Positions 7,825 through 15,295 of a stretch of 37,264 nt of DNA are shown here, piece by piece; positions within the stretch are counted from its first letter, which is position 1; each line of letters opens with the position of its first letter. The stretch is from IMG/VR virus record IMGVR_UViG_3300035070_000157, positions 1 to 37,264 of that record; one strand, written 5' to 3'. Below the pieces are notes generated by a model that saw only the letters and a program-made list of their open reading frames with translations, was not told where the DNA came from and made no database searches. The stretch comes from a virus. Both the position numbers and the translations under genes were made by a program.

Positions 7825-8799
7825 ATGACCATTGCGTTAATTGACGCCGATATCATTGCGTATCGGGCGGCTGCAAAAACTATGGACCGCTTCGATGACG
7901 TCTTGATTGGCGACCCAAAGACCGCGATCCGCGAGGCTGACTTGTTGGTCGAACACTGGACACGGGTAGTTAAACCAAACAAAATCATCATGTGCTGGTC
8001 GTGTCCGTCGCGTGTGTACTTTCGCCACGACATCTACCCCGAATACAAAGGAAACCGCAAAGGTTCTGAGAGTCCACCGACACTCAGTGCGGTCATTGAG
8101 TACCTAAAAGACAAACATCAGTCGGTCCACTTCGCCGGTCTTGAAGCTGATGACGTGTTGGGAATTCTCAGTGGTCATCCCGACCTTGCGAACCCTGTCG
8201 TGATCTCAATCGACAAGGACATGCACACGCTTCCCACCAAGTTCTACAATCCTGATCGAATGACCAGACCACTGAGGACTAACAGAGGTATGGCTGACCG
8301 GCTGGTCTACAAGCAAGCGTTAACTGGAGACAGTGTGGACAACTACAGAGGCATTCCAGGGATTGGCCCAGCGAAAGCCGAGAAGATTTTGGACAGTGGT
8401 CGTGAGTCAAACCTCTGGCAATCCACCGTCGCGGCGTTTGTCGATAACCGGCTGACCACGAAATACGCAATCACCATGATGCAACTCGCACGGATATTGC
8501 GGTTCGAAGATTACAATTACACTACGGGAGAAGTAAAATTATGGCATCCGACAGAAACGATCTGGCACAAACCGTCAGCCCTGCCCACTACAAGTTCCGC
8601 AACGGTATCGAAACCATCGATTACAGTCTTGCAGTCTGCGAAAAACTCAAAGGGAACGAAGCGGTCTGCGTCAGCAACGTCATCAAGTACGTCAGCCGAT
8701 ACGCCACCAAAGGCAGACCGGAAGCGGACCTCCAAAAAGCGCAGTGGTATCTCCAAAGGCTCATCAAAGAGTTCAACAAAGGTCGTGAGCAATGACTAA
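7825..8799 (+). CDS. 5'-3' exonuclease (T7 gp6-like) with overprinted C-terminal extension
   Basis: A FEN/5'-3' exonuclease expected to remove primers and degrade host DNA. Seen: IDADIIAYR with D7 and D9, YPEYKGNRK, LEADDVLGIL, ISIDKDMHTLP and the helix-hairpin TGDSVDNYRGIPGIGPAKAEKIL. ATG 7825 has AGGAA 8 bases upstream; the open frame runs back to 7771 but without support. The normal end of this family, GEVKLW plus one or two residues, is reached at W240 (base 8542). The frame does not stop there: it continues about 82 residues to 8799 as a Ser/Thr/Lys-rich tail (for example SSSTSADTPPKADRKRTSKK), overlapping the whole DUF3310 gene in another frame. The core is certain; whether the tail is functional is open. 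Confidence 0.92.
   Translation: MTIALIDADIIAYRAAAKTMDRFDDVLIGDPKTAIREADLLVEHWTRVVKPNKIIMCWSCPSRVYFRHDIYPEYKGNRKGSESPPTLSAVIEYLKDKHQSVHFAGLEADDVLGILSGHPDLANPVVISIDKDMHTLPTKFYNPDRMTRPLRTNRGMADRLVYKQALTGDSVDNYRGIPGIGPAKAEKILDSGRESNLWQSTVAAFVDNRLTTKYAITMMQLARILRFEDYNYTTGEVKLWHPTETIWHKPSALPTTSSATVSKPSITVLQSAKNSKGTKRSASATSSSTSADTPPKADRKRTSKKRSGISKGSSKSSTKVVSND
8541..8795 (+). CDS. DUF3310 family protein (SaV-like)
   Basis: An 84-residue protein with the DUF3310 pattern: AHYKFRNGIETIDYSLAV, then CVSNVIKYVSRYATKG, then DLQKAQWYLQRLI. Such proteins are common beside phage nucleotide-metabolism and replication genes and are often labelled nucleotide kinase-like; their biochemical role is unproven. ATG 8541 is preceded by GGGAG (8525-8529). 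The whole gene is nested inside the exonuclease reading frame in a different phase. Its stop TGA (8793-8795) overlaps the MazG start ATG (8792-8794). The strong family match makes this frame the ancestral coding frame in 8541-8795. Confidence 0.85.
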   Translation: MASDRNDLAQTVSPAHYKFRNGIETIDYSLAVCEKLKGNEAVCVSNVIKYVSRYATKGRPEADLQKAQWYLQRLIKEFNKGREQ

Positions 8800-9220
8800 G
8801 ATTGCACTGGATAAACTGTTGTCCCGCGAAGAAACTTACAAGGAATTCGCAGAGGCTGCACGGCACCCGTTGAACGTCGAGTTCACCAAAGCTGAATGCT
8901 ACCGCCGCTTTAAATTTTTGGCTGAAGAAGTCGATGAAGTCTTAGACGCAATTGACAAAATGGACGATATTGATTTCGAGCCTGTCACGGTCGAGCAAGC
9001 CATCGAACTTAAAGCCCACTTGCTGAAAGAACTTGCTGACGTTCAGTACACCCTCAGTGGTTTTGCCGCCACGTTTGGCCTCAATCTGTCGAAAGCATAC
9101 GAGCGTGTTCACGCATCGAACATGACGAAGTTCAGTGACGATGGTGCCGTCTATAGTGCCAACGGCAAAGTCTTGAAGCCAACCACATACAGACCCCCAT
9201 ATCTTGAGGACATTTTATAA
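8792..9220 (+). CDS. mazG: MazG-like nucleotide pyrophosphohydrolase
   Basis: A 142-residue all-alpha NTP pyrophosphohydrolase of the MazG / PRA-PH superfamily. The metal-binding pattern is visible: LAEEVDEVLDA (ExxxE-type helix) and LLKELADVQYTL (ExxD), followed by LNLSKAYERVHASNMTKF, which is typical of phage versions. It would hydrolyse non-canonical or excess nucleotides, or, as proposed for cyanophage MazG, affect alarmone-linked host physiology; that second role is contested. It is coupled by an ATGA overlap to DUF3310 upstream, and its last base overlaps the ribonucleotide reductase start at 9220, so it sits in a nucleotide-supply cluster. Confidence 0.88.
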   Translation: MTKIALDKLLSREETYKEFAEAARHPLNVEFTKAECYRRFKFLAEEVDEVLDAIDKMDDIDFEPVTVEQAIELKAHLLKELADVQYTLSGFAATFGLNLSKAYERVHASNMTKFSDDGAVYSANGKVLKPTTYRPPYLEDIL

Positions 9221-11181
9221 TGAGATCACCATCGACACGCGCACAGATTATTACGCGCCGCACATACAACCGTCCTCTGGATGACGCCGGTACGAAGTTC
9301 GAAAGCTGGGAACAAACAGTTGATCGTGTGATCGACCATCAGGGCTGGCTCTGGTGTCGTGCGGCTGGGGCTAAAGAAGTCACCAACGTGATGCACAATG
9401 AACTTGCCGTTCTCAAAAGTCTAATGATGGACCGCAAAGTTTCTATGAGTGGACGGACGCTTTGGCTTGGTGGGACAGAGATCAGTAAGCGGCGTGAAGC
9501 ATCGATGTTTAACTGTAGTTTTACACATGCCAAAACTGTCAGTGACCTTGTCGATATCTTGTGGTTGCTACTGCAAGGTGCTGGCGTCGGCTTTGTACCA
9601 AAAGCTGGCACATTGAATGGCTTCACGAAACCAATGAACGTCGAGGTCAAACGGTCCAAGCGTAAAGCTAAAGGCGGCTGTGACCACAACGTCGAGCGTT
9701 GGGACGAAGACAAAAAGGTCTGGTCGATTGCTGTTGGTGACTCTGCAGAGGCGTGGGCTAAAGCTGTTGGCAAGCTGATGGCTGGTAAGTATCCAGCGGA
9801 CACTCTCGTTCTTGACTTTAGTCAAATACGTCCAGCCGGTGATCGCTTGGCAGGATACGGTTGGATATCATCTGGTGATGCTGCGATTGCTAAAGCGTTC
9901 ACAGCTATCGCGACGATCATGTCTAAACGTGCCGGTCAGTTGCTCAAGAAGATAGACATTCTGGACATTGTGAACTGGTTAGGCACAGTTTTGTCGAGCC
10001 GTCGCAGCGCAGAAATTTGTTTAGTTGAGTACGGATCAGCCGAATGGGAAGAGTTCGCTACCGCAAAGAACGAACATTGGATAGACAATCCGCAACGCTC
10101 TCAGTCGAACAACAGTTTGATCTTTAATCAAAAGCCAAGTCGCAAAGAACTCTCATCGATCTTTCAGTTAATGATCGACAGCAACGGGTCGGAGCCAGGA
10201 TTTATTAACGGTGAAGCTGCCAGAGCGAGGGCACCTTGGTTCGACGGATGCAACCCGTGCGCGGAAATTTTACTTTCTGACAAGAGCGTATGCAACCTTT
10301 GTGAGATTGACGTTAGTAAATTCGTAGGTGATACCAACAACTTACACCACGCCGCAAAGATTGTCGCCCGTGCTAACTATCGACAAACGTGTGTGAACTT
10401 TAATGACGGCATTTTGCAAGAGGCTTGGCAACAGAACAACGACTTCTTGCGGCTATGCGGTGTGGGACTAACAGGCATCGTCAGTGGTCACCTGTCGGCT
10501 TACGATCTGAAGTCACTGCGAAACATCGTGGTGCAAGCTGCGTACTCAATGAGCGACGAACTGGGAACTCCACGTCCTAAGAATGTCACGACGGTCAAAC
10601 CAAGTGGCACTTTGAGCAAGGTCATGGACTGCCCAGAAGGGGTGCACAAACCGCTTGGTCGTTACATCTTCAACAACGTCAACTTTAGTAGACACGACCC
10701 GATCTTGGGAATGCTTAAAGCTGCAAACTACAAGGTCATCCCGAACCCAATGGACCCAGATGCTGTGCTTGTGACCTTTCCGGTCGAGTGGAAAGACCTC
10801 AAGTTCGACAGCGTCGATGGCAAACAGGTGAACCTCGAAAGTGCTATCGACCAGCTACGACGCTACAAGATGCTGATGGAACACTATGTCGAACAGAACT
10901 GTTCCGTGACCATCTCTTATGATCCAAGTGAAGCTGAAGGTATTGTCGATTGGTTACTTGCGAACTGGGACTCATACGTTGGTGTATCTTGGCTGTTTCG
11001 TAATGATCCATCAAAAACGGCAGAGGACTTGGGATACAAGTATTTACCACAAGAAGTTGTCGATGCTGAGACGTTCTATGAGTACAACGACAAGTTACTG
11101 CCGGTAGACATCGAACTGTACAACACGCTCGAAGAACTCATGGACGATGAATGTGCCACTGGCGCATGTCCAATACGGTGA
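9220..11181 (+). CDS. nrdJ: Class II (adenosylcobalamin-dependent) ribonucleotide reductase, monomeric type
   Basis: A 653-residue reductase that would make deoxyribonucleotides for phage replication using a B12-derived radical. Key residues match the Lactobacillus leichmannii RTPR type: C99 in FNCSF; N345, C347 and E349 in NPCAEILL; C358 eleven residues after C347 (as C408 and C419 in RTPR); and the C-terminal pair C645 and C650 in CATGACPIR, with the same spacing as C731 and C736. GAGVGF and TVKPSGTLSK are also present. There is no second subunit gene nearby, as expected for class II. It therefore depends on host cobalamin. A NrdR-like zinc ribbon gene lies 150 bases downstream. Confidence 0.95.
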   Translation: MRSPSTRAQIITRRTYNRPLDDAGTKFESWEQTVDRVIDHQGWLWCRAAGAKEVTNVMHNELAVLKSLMMDRKVSMSGRTLWLGGTEISKRREASMFNCSFTHAKTVSDLVDILWLLLQGAGVGFVPKAGTLNGFTKPMNVEVKRSKRKAKGGCDHNVERWDEDKKVWSIAVGDSAEAWAKAVGKLMAGKYPADTLVLDFSQIRPAGDRLAGYGWISSGDAAIAKAFTAIATIMSKRAGQLLKKIDILDIVNWLGTVLSSRRSAEICLVEYGSAEWEEFATAKNEHWIDNPQRSQSNNSLIFNQKPSRKELSSIFQLMIDSNGSEPGFINGEAARARAPWFDGCNPCAEILLSDKSVCNLCEIDVSKFVGDTNNLHHAAKIVARANYRQTCVNFNDGILQEAWQQNNDFLRLCGVGLTGIVSGHLSAYDLKSLRNIVVQAAYSMSDELGTPRPKNVTTVKPSGTLSKVMDCPEGVHKPLGRYIFNNVNFSRHDPILGMLKAANYKVIPNPMDPDAVLVTFPVEWKDLKFDSVDGKQVNLESAIDQLRRYKMLMEHYVEQNCSVTISYDPSEAEGIVDWLLANWDSYVGVSWLFRNDPSKTAEDLGYKYLPQEVVDAETFYEYNDKLLPVDIELYNTLEELMDDECATGACPIR

Positions 11182-11186
11182 ACGAG

Positions 11187-11339
11187 ATGATTGATCGTGA
11201 AACCCATGCGAAGCTGCAAGAACTTTATGAAATCACAAAGAAAAATGCAGAGCGTCTCGAACAGGAGTCGAAAGACCTAGACGAGAAACTGAAGCGGACT
11301 GAAGCGCAACTCAAACTGTGGAAAGGGACCGGCCTATGA
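11187..11339 (+). CDS. Short coiled-coil protein, unknown function
   Basis: A 50-residue, highly charged helix: LQELYEITKKNAERLEQESK, then DLDEKLKRTEAQLKLW, with heptad-like leucine spacing, so a coiled coil or dimer is likely. I chose ATG 11187, just after the reductase stop; ATG 11166 would overlap that gene and add seven residues. No family is recognised. Its stop overlaps the next ATG (ATGATGA), so it is coupled to the zinc-ribbon gene. Confidence 0.6.
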   Translation: MIDRETHAKLQELYEITKKNAERLEQESKDLDEKLKRTEAQLKLWKGTGL

Positions 11340-11536
11340 TGAACCTTGTGGGCTGTAATGTGTGTGGCAATCACGCAACCAAAGTAGTCTTCACGTCTCA
11401 AGTGATGCGTAACGACGTTTATTACACCCGCCGCAAACGACAGTGTCCGATCTGTAAGGCCAGCTATCGGACACAAGAAGTTCTCGAAGAGAATTTCGAG
11501 CGGTGGAACCAAAAGGAGACTTCTGCCAATGGATGA
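11336..11536 (+). CDS. NrdR-like zinc-ribbon protein lacking the ATP-cone
   Basis: A 66-residue protein with C7-x2-C10 and C37-x2-C40. The text CNVCGNHATKVVFTSQV, then TRRKRQCPICKASYRTQEV closely follows the N-terminal zinc ribbon of bacterial NrdR (CxxC, D/TKVxxS, RRRRxCxxC, RFTTxE), the repressor that binds NrdR boxes upstream of ribonucleotide reductase genes. The ATP-cone regulatory domain of NrdR is missing, as the protein ends about 25 residues after the ribbon. It lies 150 bases after the reductase gene. AAGGGA (11323-11328) supports ATG 11336; the longer frame from 11318 is unlikely. An alternative is an Ogr-like or generic zinc ribbon, but the C-x2-C spacing and the RRKR run favour NrdR. 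Confidence 0.7.
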   Translation: MMNLVGCNVCGNHATKVVFTSQVMRNDVYYTRRKRQCPICKASYRTQEVLEENFERWNQKETSANG

Positions 11537-11702
11537 CTTACCGCTAGAAACACTCAAGTTTATTGAAGCGTTAGACAAACATCATCCACGTCGGTGCATC
11601 CAGTTCGATGAGGATGTCATCTTGGCGCATCGTTACGCAGCCGTCCGAGAATTCATCGACGGGCTTGTCCTTATTAAAGAAGACTATGAGGCCGGTGAAT
11701 GA
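11529..11702 (+). CDS. Hypothetical 57-residue protein
   Basis: ATG 11529 overlaps the end of the zinc-ribbon gene, and the TGA (11700-11702) overlaps the start of the acetyltransferase gene, so it is embedded in a coupled string. GGAG (11514-11517) lies 11 bases upstream. The protein is acidic and probably helical (LPLETLKFIEALDKHHP, then ILAHRYAAVREFIDG, ending LIKEDYEAGE), with one cysteine (HHPRRCIQF). No family is recognised. Confidence 0.65.
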   Translation: MDDLPLETLKFIEALDKHHPRRCIQFDEDVILAHRYAAVREFIDGLVLIKEDYEAGE

Positions 11703-12154
11703 TCAGACCAATGACACACAACGATCTACCGGTCGTGATGGCTCTCGCTGCTTTGATGCACTTTGAGTCACCACGCTTTAGTCAGTACTATTTCGATCAC
11801 GAAAAGGTCAAACAACTGGTACGCACCGCCATCGATAATCCACAAGATTACTGTGCGTTGGTCTGTACTAATGACTTTGTCGTGGTCGGCGGTTTCCTTG
11901 GAACAGCGTTCTCCCAGTGGTTCTCCAAGGATCGTGTCGCGGCTGATCTCGCTTTGTTTGTCCAACAGGATAAGCGCGGCGGGATCGCTGCGATGCGTTT
12001 AATTAAAGCATACGAGGCGTGGGCTAGAGACATTGGTGTCATGACAATCAGTCTCGGCGTTTCAACCGGTGTTCACCACGACCGCACCCTCGCGCTCTAC
12101 GAAACATTGGGCTTCGAAGAACCCTCAGTCGCTCTCCAAAAAAGGTTATCATAA
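11699..12154 (+). CDS. GNAT family N-acetyltransferase
   Basis: A 151-residue acetyltransferase. The acetyl-CoA binding stretch is visible as LALFVQQDKRGGIAAMRLI (the R-x-G-x-A region of motif A), followed by YEAWARDIGVMTISLGV and TLALYETLGFEE, the usual GNAT C-terminal strand-helix with Y and LGF. It would transfer an acetyl group from acetyl-CoA to an amine; the target is unknown. Phages are known to use GNAT enzymes to modify host proteins, antibiotics or DNA-linked groups, but no evidence picks one here. The start overlaps the upstream stop, and its last base is the first base of the next gene. Confidence 0.88.
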   Translation: MIRPMTHNDLPVVMALAALMHFESPRFSQYYFDHEKVKQLVRTAIDNPQDYCALVCTNDFVVVGGFLGTAFSQWFSKDRVAADLALFVQQDKRGGIAAMRLIKAYEAWARDIGVMTISLGVSTGVHHDRTLALYETLGFEEPSVALQKRLS

Positions 12155-12396
12155 TGTGCTTTCCAAAAGCCCCTCCACCGCCACCACCGGCTCCGCCTCC
12201 ACCGCCGCCACCACCCGAACTAAAAGCCCCGACAGCACCTACGCCCAGCGCAGCAATTCTCCCTGATTCACAGGCTTATACGTCGGCATCGTCCAACAAA
12301 AAAAAGGGCAAGTCTATACGCAGCAATCTCAGGATCGAACTGGGCAGCGGTAGTGCTTTAAAATCTGTTGGCACTGGGATCAATACAAACCAGTAG
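12154..12396 (+). CDS. Proline-rich small protein with VGTGINTNQ tail
   Basis: An 80-residue protein starting MCFPKAPPPPPP, with a proline-rich N-terminal third, then a basic patch (SNKKKGKSIRSNLRIELG) and a C-terminal tail KSVGTGINTNQ. Marine podophages often have a short MCF-proline protein just before the portal gene, with unknown function; a minor virion or head-tail junction role is a guess from position. The next gene ends in the same nine residues and begins MCM, so the two are related. The proline codons form a CCN-rich run at 12172-12216. Confidence 0.75.
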   Translation: MCFPKAPPPPPPAPPPPPPPPELKAPTAPTPSAAILPDSQAYTSASSNKKKGKSIRSNLRIELGSGSALKSVGTGINTNQ

Positions 12397-12407
12397 GAGA
12401 CGAAACA

Positions 12408-12788
12408 ATGTGTATGCCTAACTTGACGGGTAAAAAAGATCAGCCCCACACTCAAACTTATGCGAATGCGCGTAATGTCATGGATGAGCATTTCCCTGGC
12501 AAAGGAGATCGTCCACTTGGTTTTAGTAAAGCCCATTCCTTTAATTCAATATTAGATGGACAGATTGCTAAACAATTGGGAAACGGAAAGCCAGTATCAG
12601 ATACCACCACAACAAATAGCGGTTCTTCCATCCCTGATCAAAAACCTATGGCAGCAAGTAAGCCGACAGGATCAGTCAGGCGGGTTAAAAAAAAGACCAT
12701 AGATAGTAGCCGTGCGGGTTTGACTATAGGCCTAAACGCCAAACCAAGTAGTCAAACTGTTGGCACTGGGATCAACACTAATCAATAA
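12408..12788 (+). CDS. Paralogue of the preceding protein, VGTGINTNQ tail
   Basis: A 126-residue protein starting MCMPNLTGKK and ending QTVGTGINTNQ. The C-terminal third, KKKTIDSSRAGLTIGLNA plus the tail, aligns with KKKGKSIRSNLRIELGSG plus the tail of the upstream gene. The middle (FPGKGDRPLGFSKAHSFN) is unique and the proline run is absent. AGGAG (12395-12399) lies 8 bases before ATG 12408. No known family. Position next to the portal gene suggests a structural or assembly role. Confidence 0.75.
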   Translation: MCMPNLTGKKDQPHTQTYANARNVMDEHFPGKGDRPLGFSKAHSFNSILDGQIAKQLGNGKPVSDTTTTNSGSSIPDQKPMAASKPTGSVRRVKKKTIDSSRAGLTIGLNAKPSSQTVGTGINTNQ

Positions 12789-12799
12789 AAGGTAATACA

Positions 12800-14329
12800 A
12801 TGTCAGAAACTGCAAAGGCCCGTTACGCCAAGATGAAGGCGAAGCGCGACCCGTATCTCCGACGCGCACGGGATTGTGCTGAACTGACCATTCCGTATCT
12901 AATGCCACCTGAAGGTCACAACGAACACTCTGTAATGCCCGAACCGTACCAAGGGTTAGGCGCACGGGCCGTTGTGTCCTTGTCGGCTCGGCTAATGGTT
13001 GCGATGTATCCCCCAGGGAAACCTTCGTTCAAGCTAGACATACCACCAGAGGCGCGTATTGCACAAGGTGAGATGGCGTTAGGCTCGGACATCGTGCAGG
13101 GACTAGTGCTTTCCGAACAGTTAATCCAAGCAGAGATCGAAAGAAAACAATGGAGACGTGCAACTAACCTTGCGCTCCAGTATCTTTTGGTCACCGGCAA
13201 TGCGCTCGAAATGATGCAAGCTGACAACTCTATTCGTGTTTTTCGACTAGACCAATATTGTGTGTCGCGTGACATCACCGGTGCTGTCAAAGAGATCATT
13301 ACTGAAGAGTACCTCAGTCCAGAAGCACTGCCAGAATCCGCACGGAAACTGGTGGCGGCTGACGATTTCTCACAGAACTCTGTGCCGCTCTACACGCACT
13401 GCAAGATGGACAAGACGGGCGTTTTCGTTTGCTACCAAGAGATCAACAGCAAGAAAGTCGCTGGGTCTGAGGGTCGTTATGAAACACTCCCGTACAATGC
13501 ATTGCGCTACACCAGTGTCATTGGCGAGGACTACGGGCGCGGCAAAGTCGATGAGCATTTACCAGATTTACGCACGGTTGACGCCTTGTCCAAATCGATG
13601 CTCGACGGGGCCGCAATGGCTAGTCGCAACGTCACCATGATCCGTCCGAATGCTGCCGGTGGTCTTAACTTGCGACGTCGGTTCGCGAAGGCTGACAACG
13701 GTGACATCATTGTAGGCAACCCAGAGGACGTTGTGATGTTGCAGTTCGCCAACAACAGCGGAATGCAGTTGTGTGCTAACGAACTCGAAAGACAAACACG
13801 CGAACTGTCGGCGGCGTTCTTGATGGGCGCGGAGACCGTAAGGGACTCGGAACGTACTACAGCGTTTGAAGTCCGCAAGATGACTGAGCAACTCGAAGGT
13901 ACTCTTGGTGGTGTCTACAGCCAGCTAAACGCTGATATGCAGCAAGCCCGTATGTCTCGTCTTGTTCTCCAAATGAAACGCAGCGGACAGCTACCGCCGT
14001 GGCCTGACGGAATGGTCGAGCCGGTAATCCTGACGGGGCTCGAAGCACTGGGTCGTGAGCAAGACATCTCGCGTGTCCAAACGGCTCTCCAGTTTATCCA
14101 AGGGATGCCACCCGAAACACTGGCTTACGTTAAGTTCAGCGAACTGTTGGGCAAAGCGTTCCACGGTCTGAACCTTCCCGACGCTGTTCGATCTGAAGAA
14201 GAAGTCCAAGAAATACAACAGCAACAACAACAGCAAGCCGCGATGCAGCAAGGTGCACAAGCGATGGCGGGTGCGGCTGGTCAAGCGGTCGGCGGTATGG
14301 CTGGCGAACAAGCGATGATGCAACAGTAG
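12800..14329 (+). CDS. Portal protein (T7 gp8-like head-tail connector)
   Basis: A 509-residue connector (T7 gp8 has 536) that forms the dodecameric ring at the unique vertex through which DNA is packaged and ejected. Recognised by the opening helix (RYAKMKAKRDPYLRRARDCAE), the LTIPYLMPPEG motif, GARAVVSLSARLMVAMYPPG, and the family-wide order of segments. The C-terminus (from about 465) is rich in Gln and Ala (EIQQQQQQQAAMQQ), which may be a disordered or inward-facing tail. AAAGG precedes ATG 12800. It is followed 9 bases later by the scaffold gene, as in T7. Confidence 0.95.
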   Translation: MSETAKARYAKMKAKRDPYLRRARDCAELTIPYLMPPEGHNEHSVMPEPYQGLGARAVVSLSARLMVAMYPPGKPSFKLDIPPEARIAQGEMALGSDIVQGLVLSEQLIQAEIERKQWRRATNLALQYLLVTGNALEMMQADNSIRVFRLDQYCVSRDITGAVKEIITEEYLSPEALPESARKLVAADDFSQNSVPLYTHCKMDKTGVFVCYQEINSKKVAGSEGRYETLPYNALRYTSVIGEDYGRGKVDEHLPDLRTVDALSKSMLDGAAMASRNVTMIRPNAAGGLNLRRRFAKADNGDIIVGNPEDVVMLQFANNSGMQLCANELERQTRELSAAFLMGAETVRDSERTTAFEVRKMTEQLEGTLGGVYSQLNADMQQARMSRLVLQMKRSGQLPPWPDGMVEPVILTGLEALGREQDISRVQTALQFIQGMPPETLAYVKFSELLGKAFHGLNLPDAVRSEEEVQEIQQQQQQQAAMQQGAQAMAGAAGQAVGGMAGEQAMMQQ

Positions 14330-14338
14330 AGGTGACGC

Positions 14339-15133
14339 ATGACAGACCAAACGATCACAGAAGGTAGTTCAGAATATAACGAAGCGATGGCGACAAAGTT
14401 CCAAAATCGTGAAGTAGTCGACGTCGATCCGGTTGAGAAACTACCCGTTGAGGGCAAACCAGAAGGTGGACATGACAAGTTCTATAACGCTGAAACAGGT
14501 CAATACGATTGGCAAAATCACGCAAAAGAACTTGATTATCGGCTCAATGGTAAACCAGAAGAACCAGCGAAAGCTGAAGACACTACGCCTACTGCCGAAA
14601 CTGAGACAAACGACGAGGCTGTGGCTGACATCGTTACTACCGCCGGTCTGGACCCGTCAGAACTACAGACACAAATACAGACCAATGGTGATCTGTCAGA
14701 TGAGGCATACGCCGCATTGGCTAAAGTGGGTCTGCAACGCGAACTTGTTCAGACGTATGTCGAAAACATGGTGTACCGGCAAGAGGCCAGCACAAAGGAA
14801 GCAATCGATTATGCTGGCGGTGAAGCGGAATGGAATGCGTTGTCGAACTGGGCGAAGGACAACGTCCCAGAAACAGAACTAAATCGCTATAACGAGATGC
14901 TCGGATCGTCTGATTGGACGGTCGCAATCGACGCTCTTCGAACCCGACAACAGCAATCGACAGGTGAACCCTCGCTGTTAAACGGAACGGGCATCACCAC
15001 GTCCACATCGTCTGGCTATCGATCCAAAGCCGAAATGAAAGCGGACATGTCGAACCCCGCTTACCAGAGTGACCCAGCGTTTAGACAACAGGTCGCCATG
15101 AAAATGCAACGCGCACAATGGGATTTAGAATAA
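14339..15133 (+). CDS. Capsid assembly scaffolding protein (T7 gp9-like)
   Basis: A 264-residue acidic, low-complexity protein between portal and capsid genes, the place and character of T7 gp9 (307). The middle helix AVADIVTTAGLDPSELQTQI, then DLSDEAYAALAKVGL and the C-terminal basic helical segment (YRSKAEMKADMSNPAYQSD, then VAMKMQRAQW) follow the usual scaffold pattern; the last part would bind the capsid protein. It directs procapsid assembly and is then released. The stop TAA overlaps the ATG of the next small gene. Confidence 0.9.
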   Translation: MTDQTITEGSSEYNEAMATKFQNREVVDVDPVEKLPVEGKPEGGHDKFYNAETGQYDWQNHAKELDYRLNGKPEEPAKAEDTTPTAETETNDEAVADIVTTAGLDPSELQTQIQTNGDLSDEAYAALAKVGLQRELVQTYVENMVYRQEASTKEAIDYAGGEAEWNALSNWAKDNVPETELNRYNEMLGSSDWTVAIDALRTRQQQSTGEPSLLNGTGITTSTSSGYRSKAEMKADMSNPAYQSDPAFRQQVAMKMQRAQWDLE

Positions 15134-15264
15134 TGCCAAAGAAAAAAGGTCTCTATGCCAACATGAATGCGAAAAAGAAAGCTGGGACGTCTCGGCCTAA
15201 GTCGAAATCAACTGTGAGTGCTAAATCGTACTCAAATATGAAAAAGGGATTTCCCAAAAAATAA
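15133..15264 (+). CDS. Short lysine-rich protein between scaffold and capsid
   Basis: A 43-residue, strongly basic protein (MPKKKGLYANMNAKKKAGTS, ending KSYSNMKKGFPKK) coupled to the scaffold gene by a TAATG overlap. The KKKGLYANxxAKKK opening is familiar from many phages, where this peptide sits next to the capsid genes and has no assigned function. The charge suggests contact with DNA or with the acidic scaffold. The terminator at 15269-15295 follows at once. Confidence 0.75.
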   Translation: MPKKKGLYANMNAKKKAGTSRPKSKSTVSAKSYSNMKKGFPKK

Positions 15265-15268
15265 ACTT

Positions 15269-15295
15269 AGGGGGCTTAACGCCCTCTATTTTTTT
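15269..15295 (+). terminator. Intrinsic terminator before the capsid gene
   Basis: AGGGGGC (15269-15275) pairs with GCCCTCT (15281-15287), with one G-T pair and a 5-base loop, followed by seven T (15289-15295). It ends the portal-scaffold transcript upstream of the major capsid gene. On the other strand the same hairpin is followed by a looser T-rich run, so it may also work in reverse. Confidence 0.85.
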
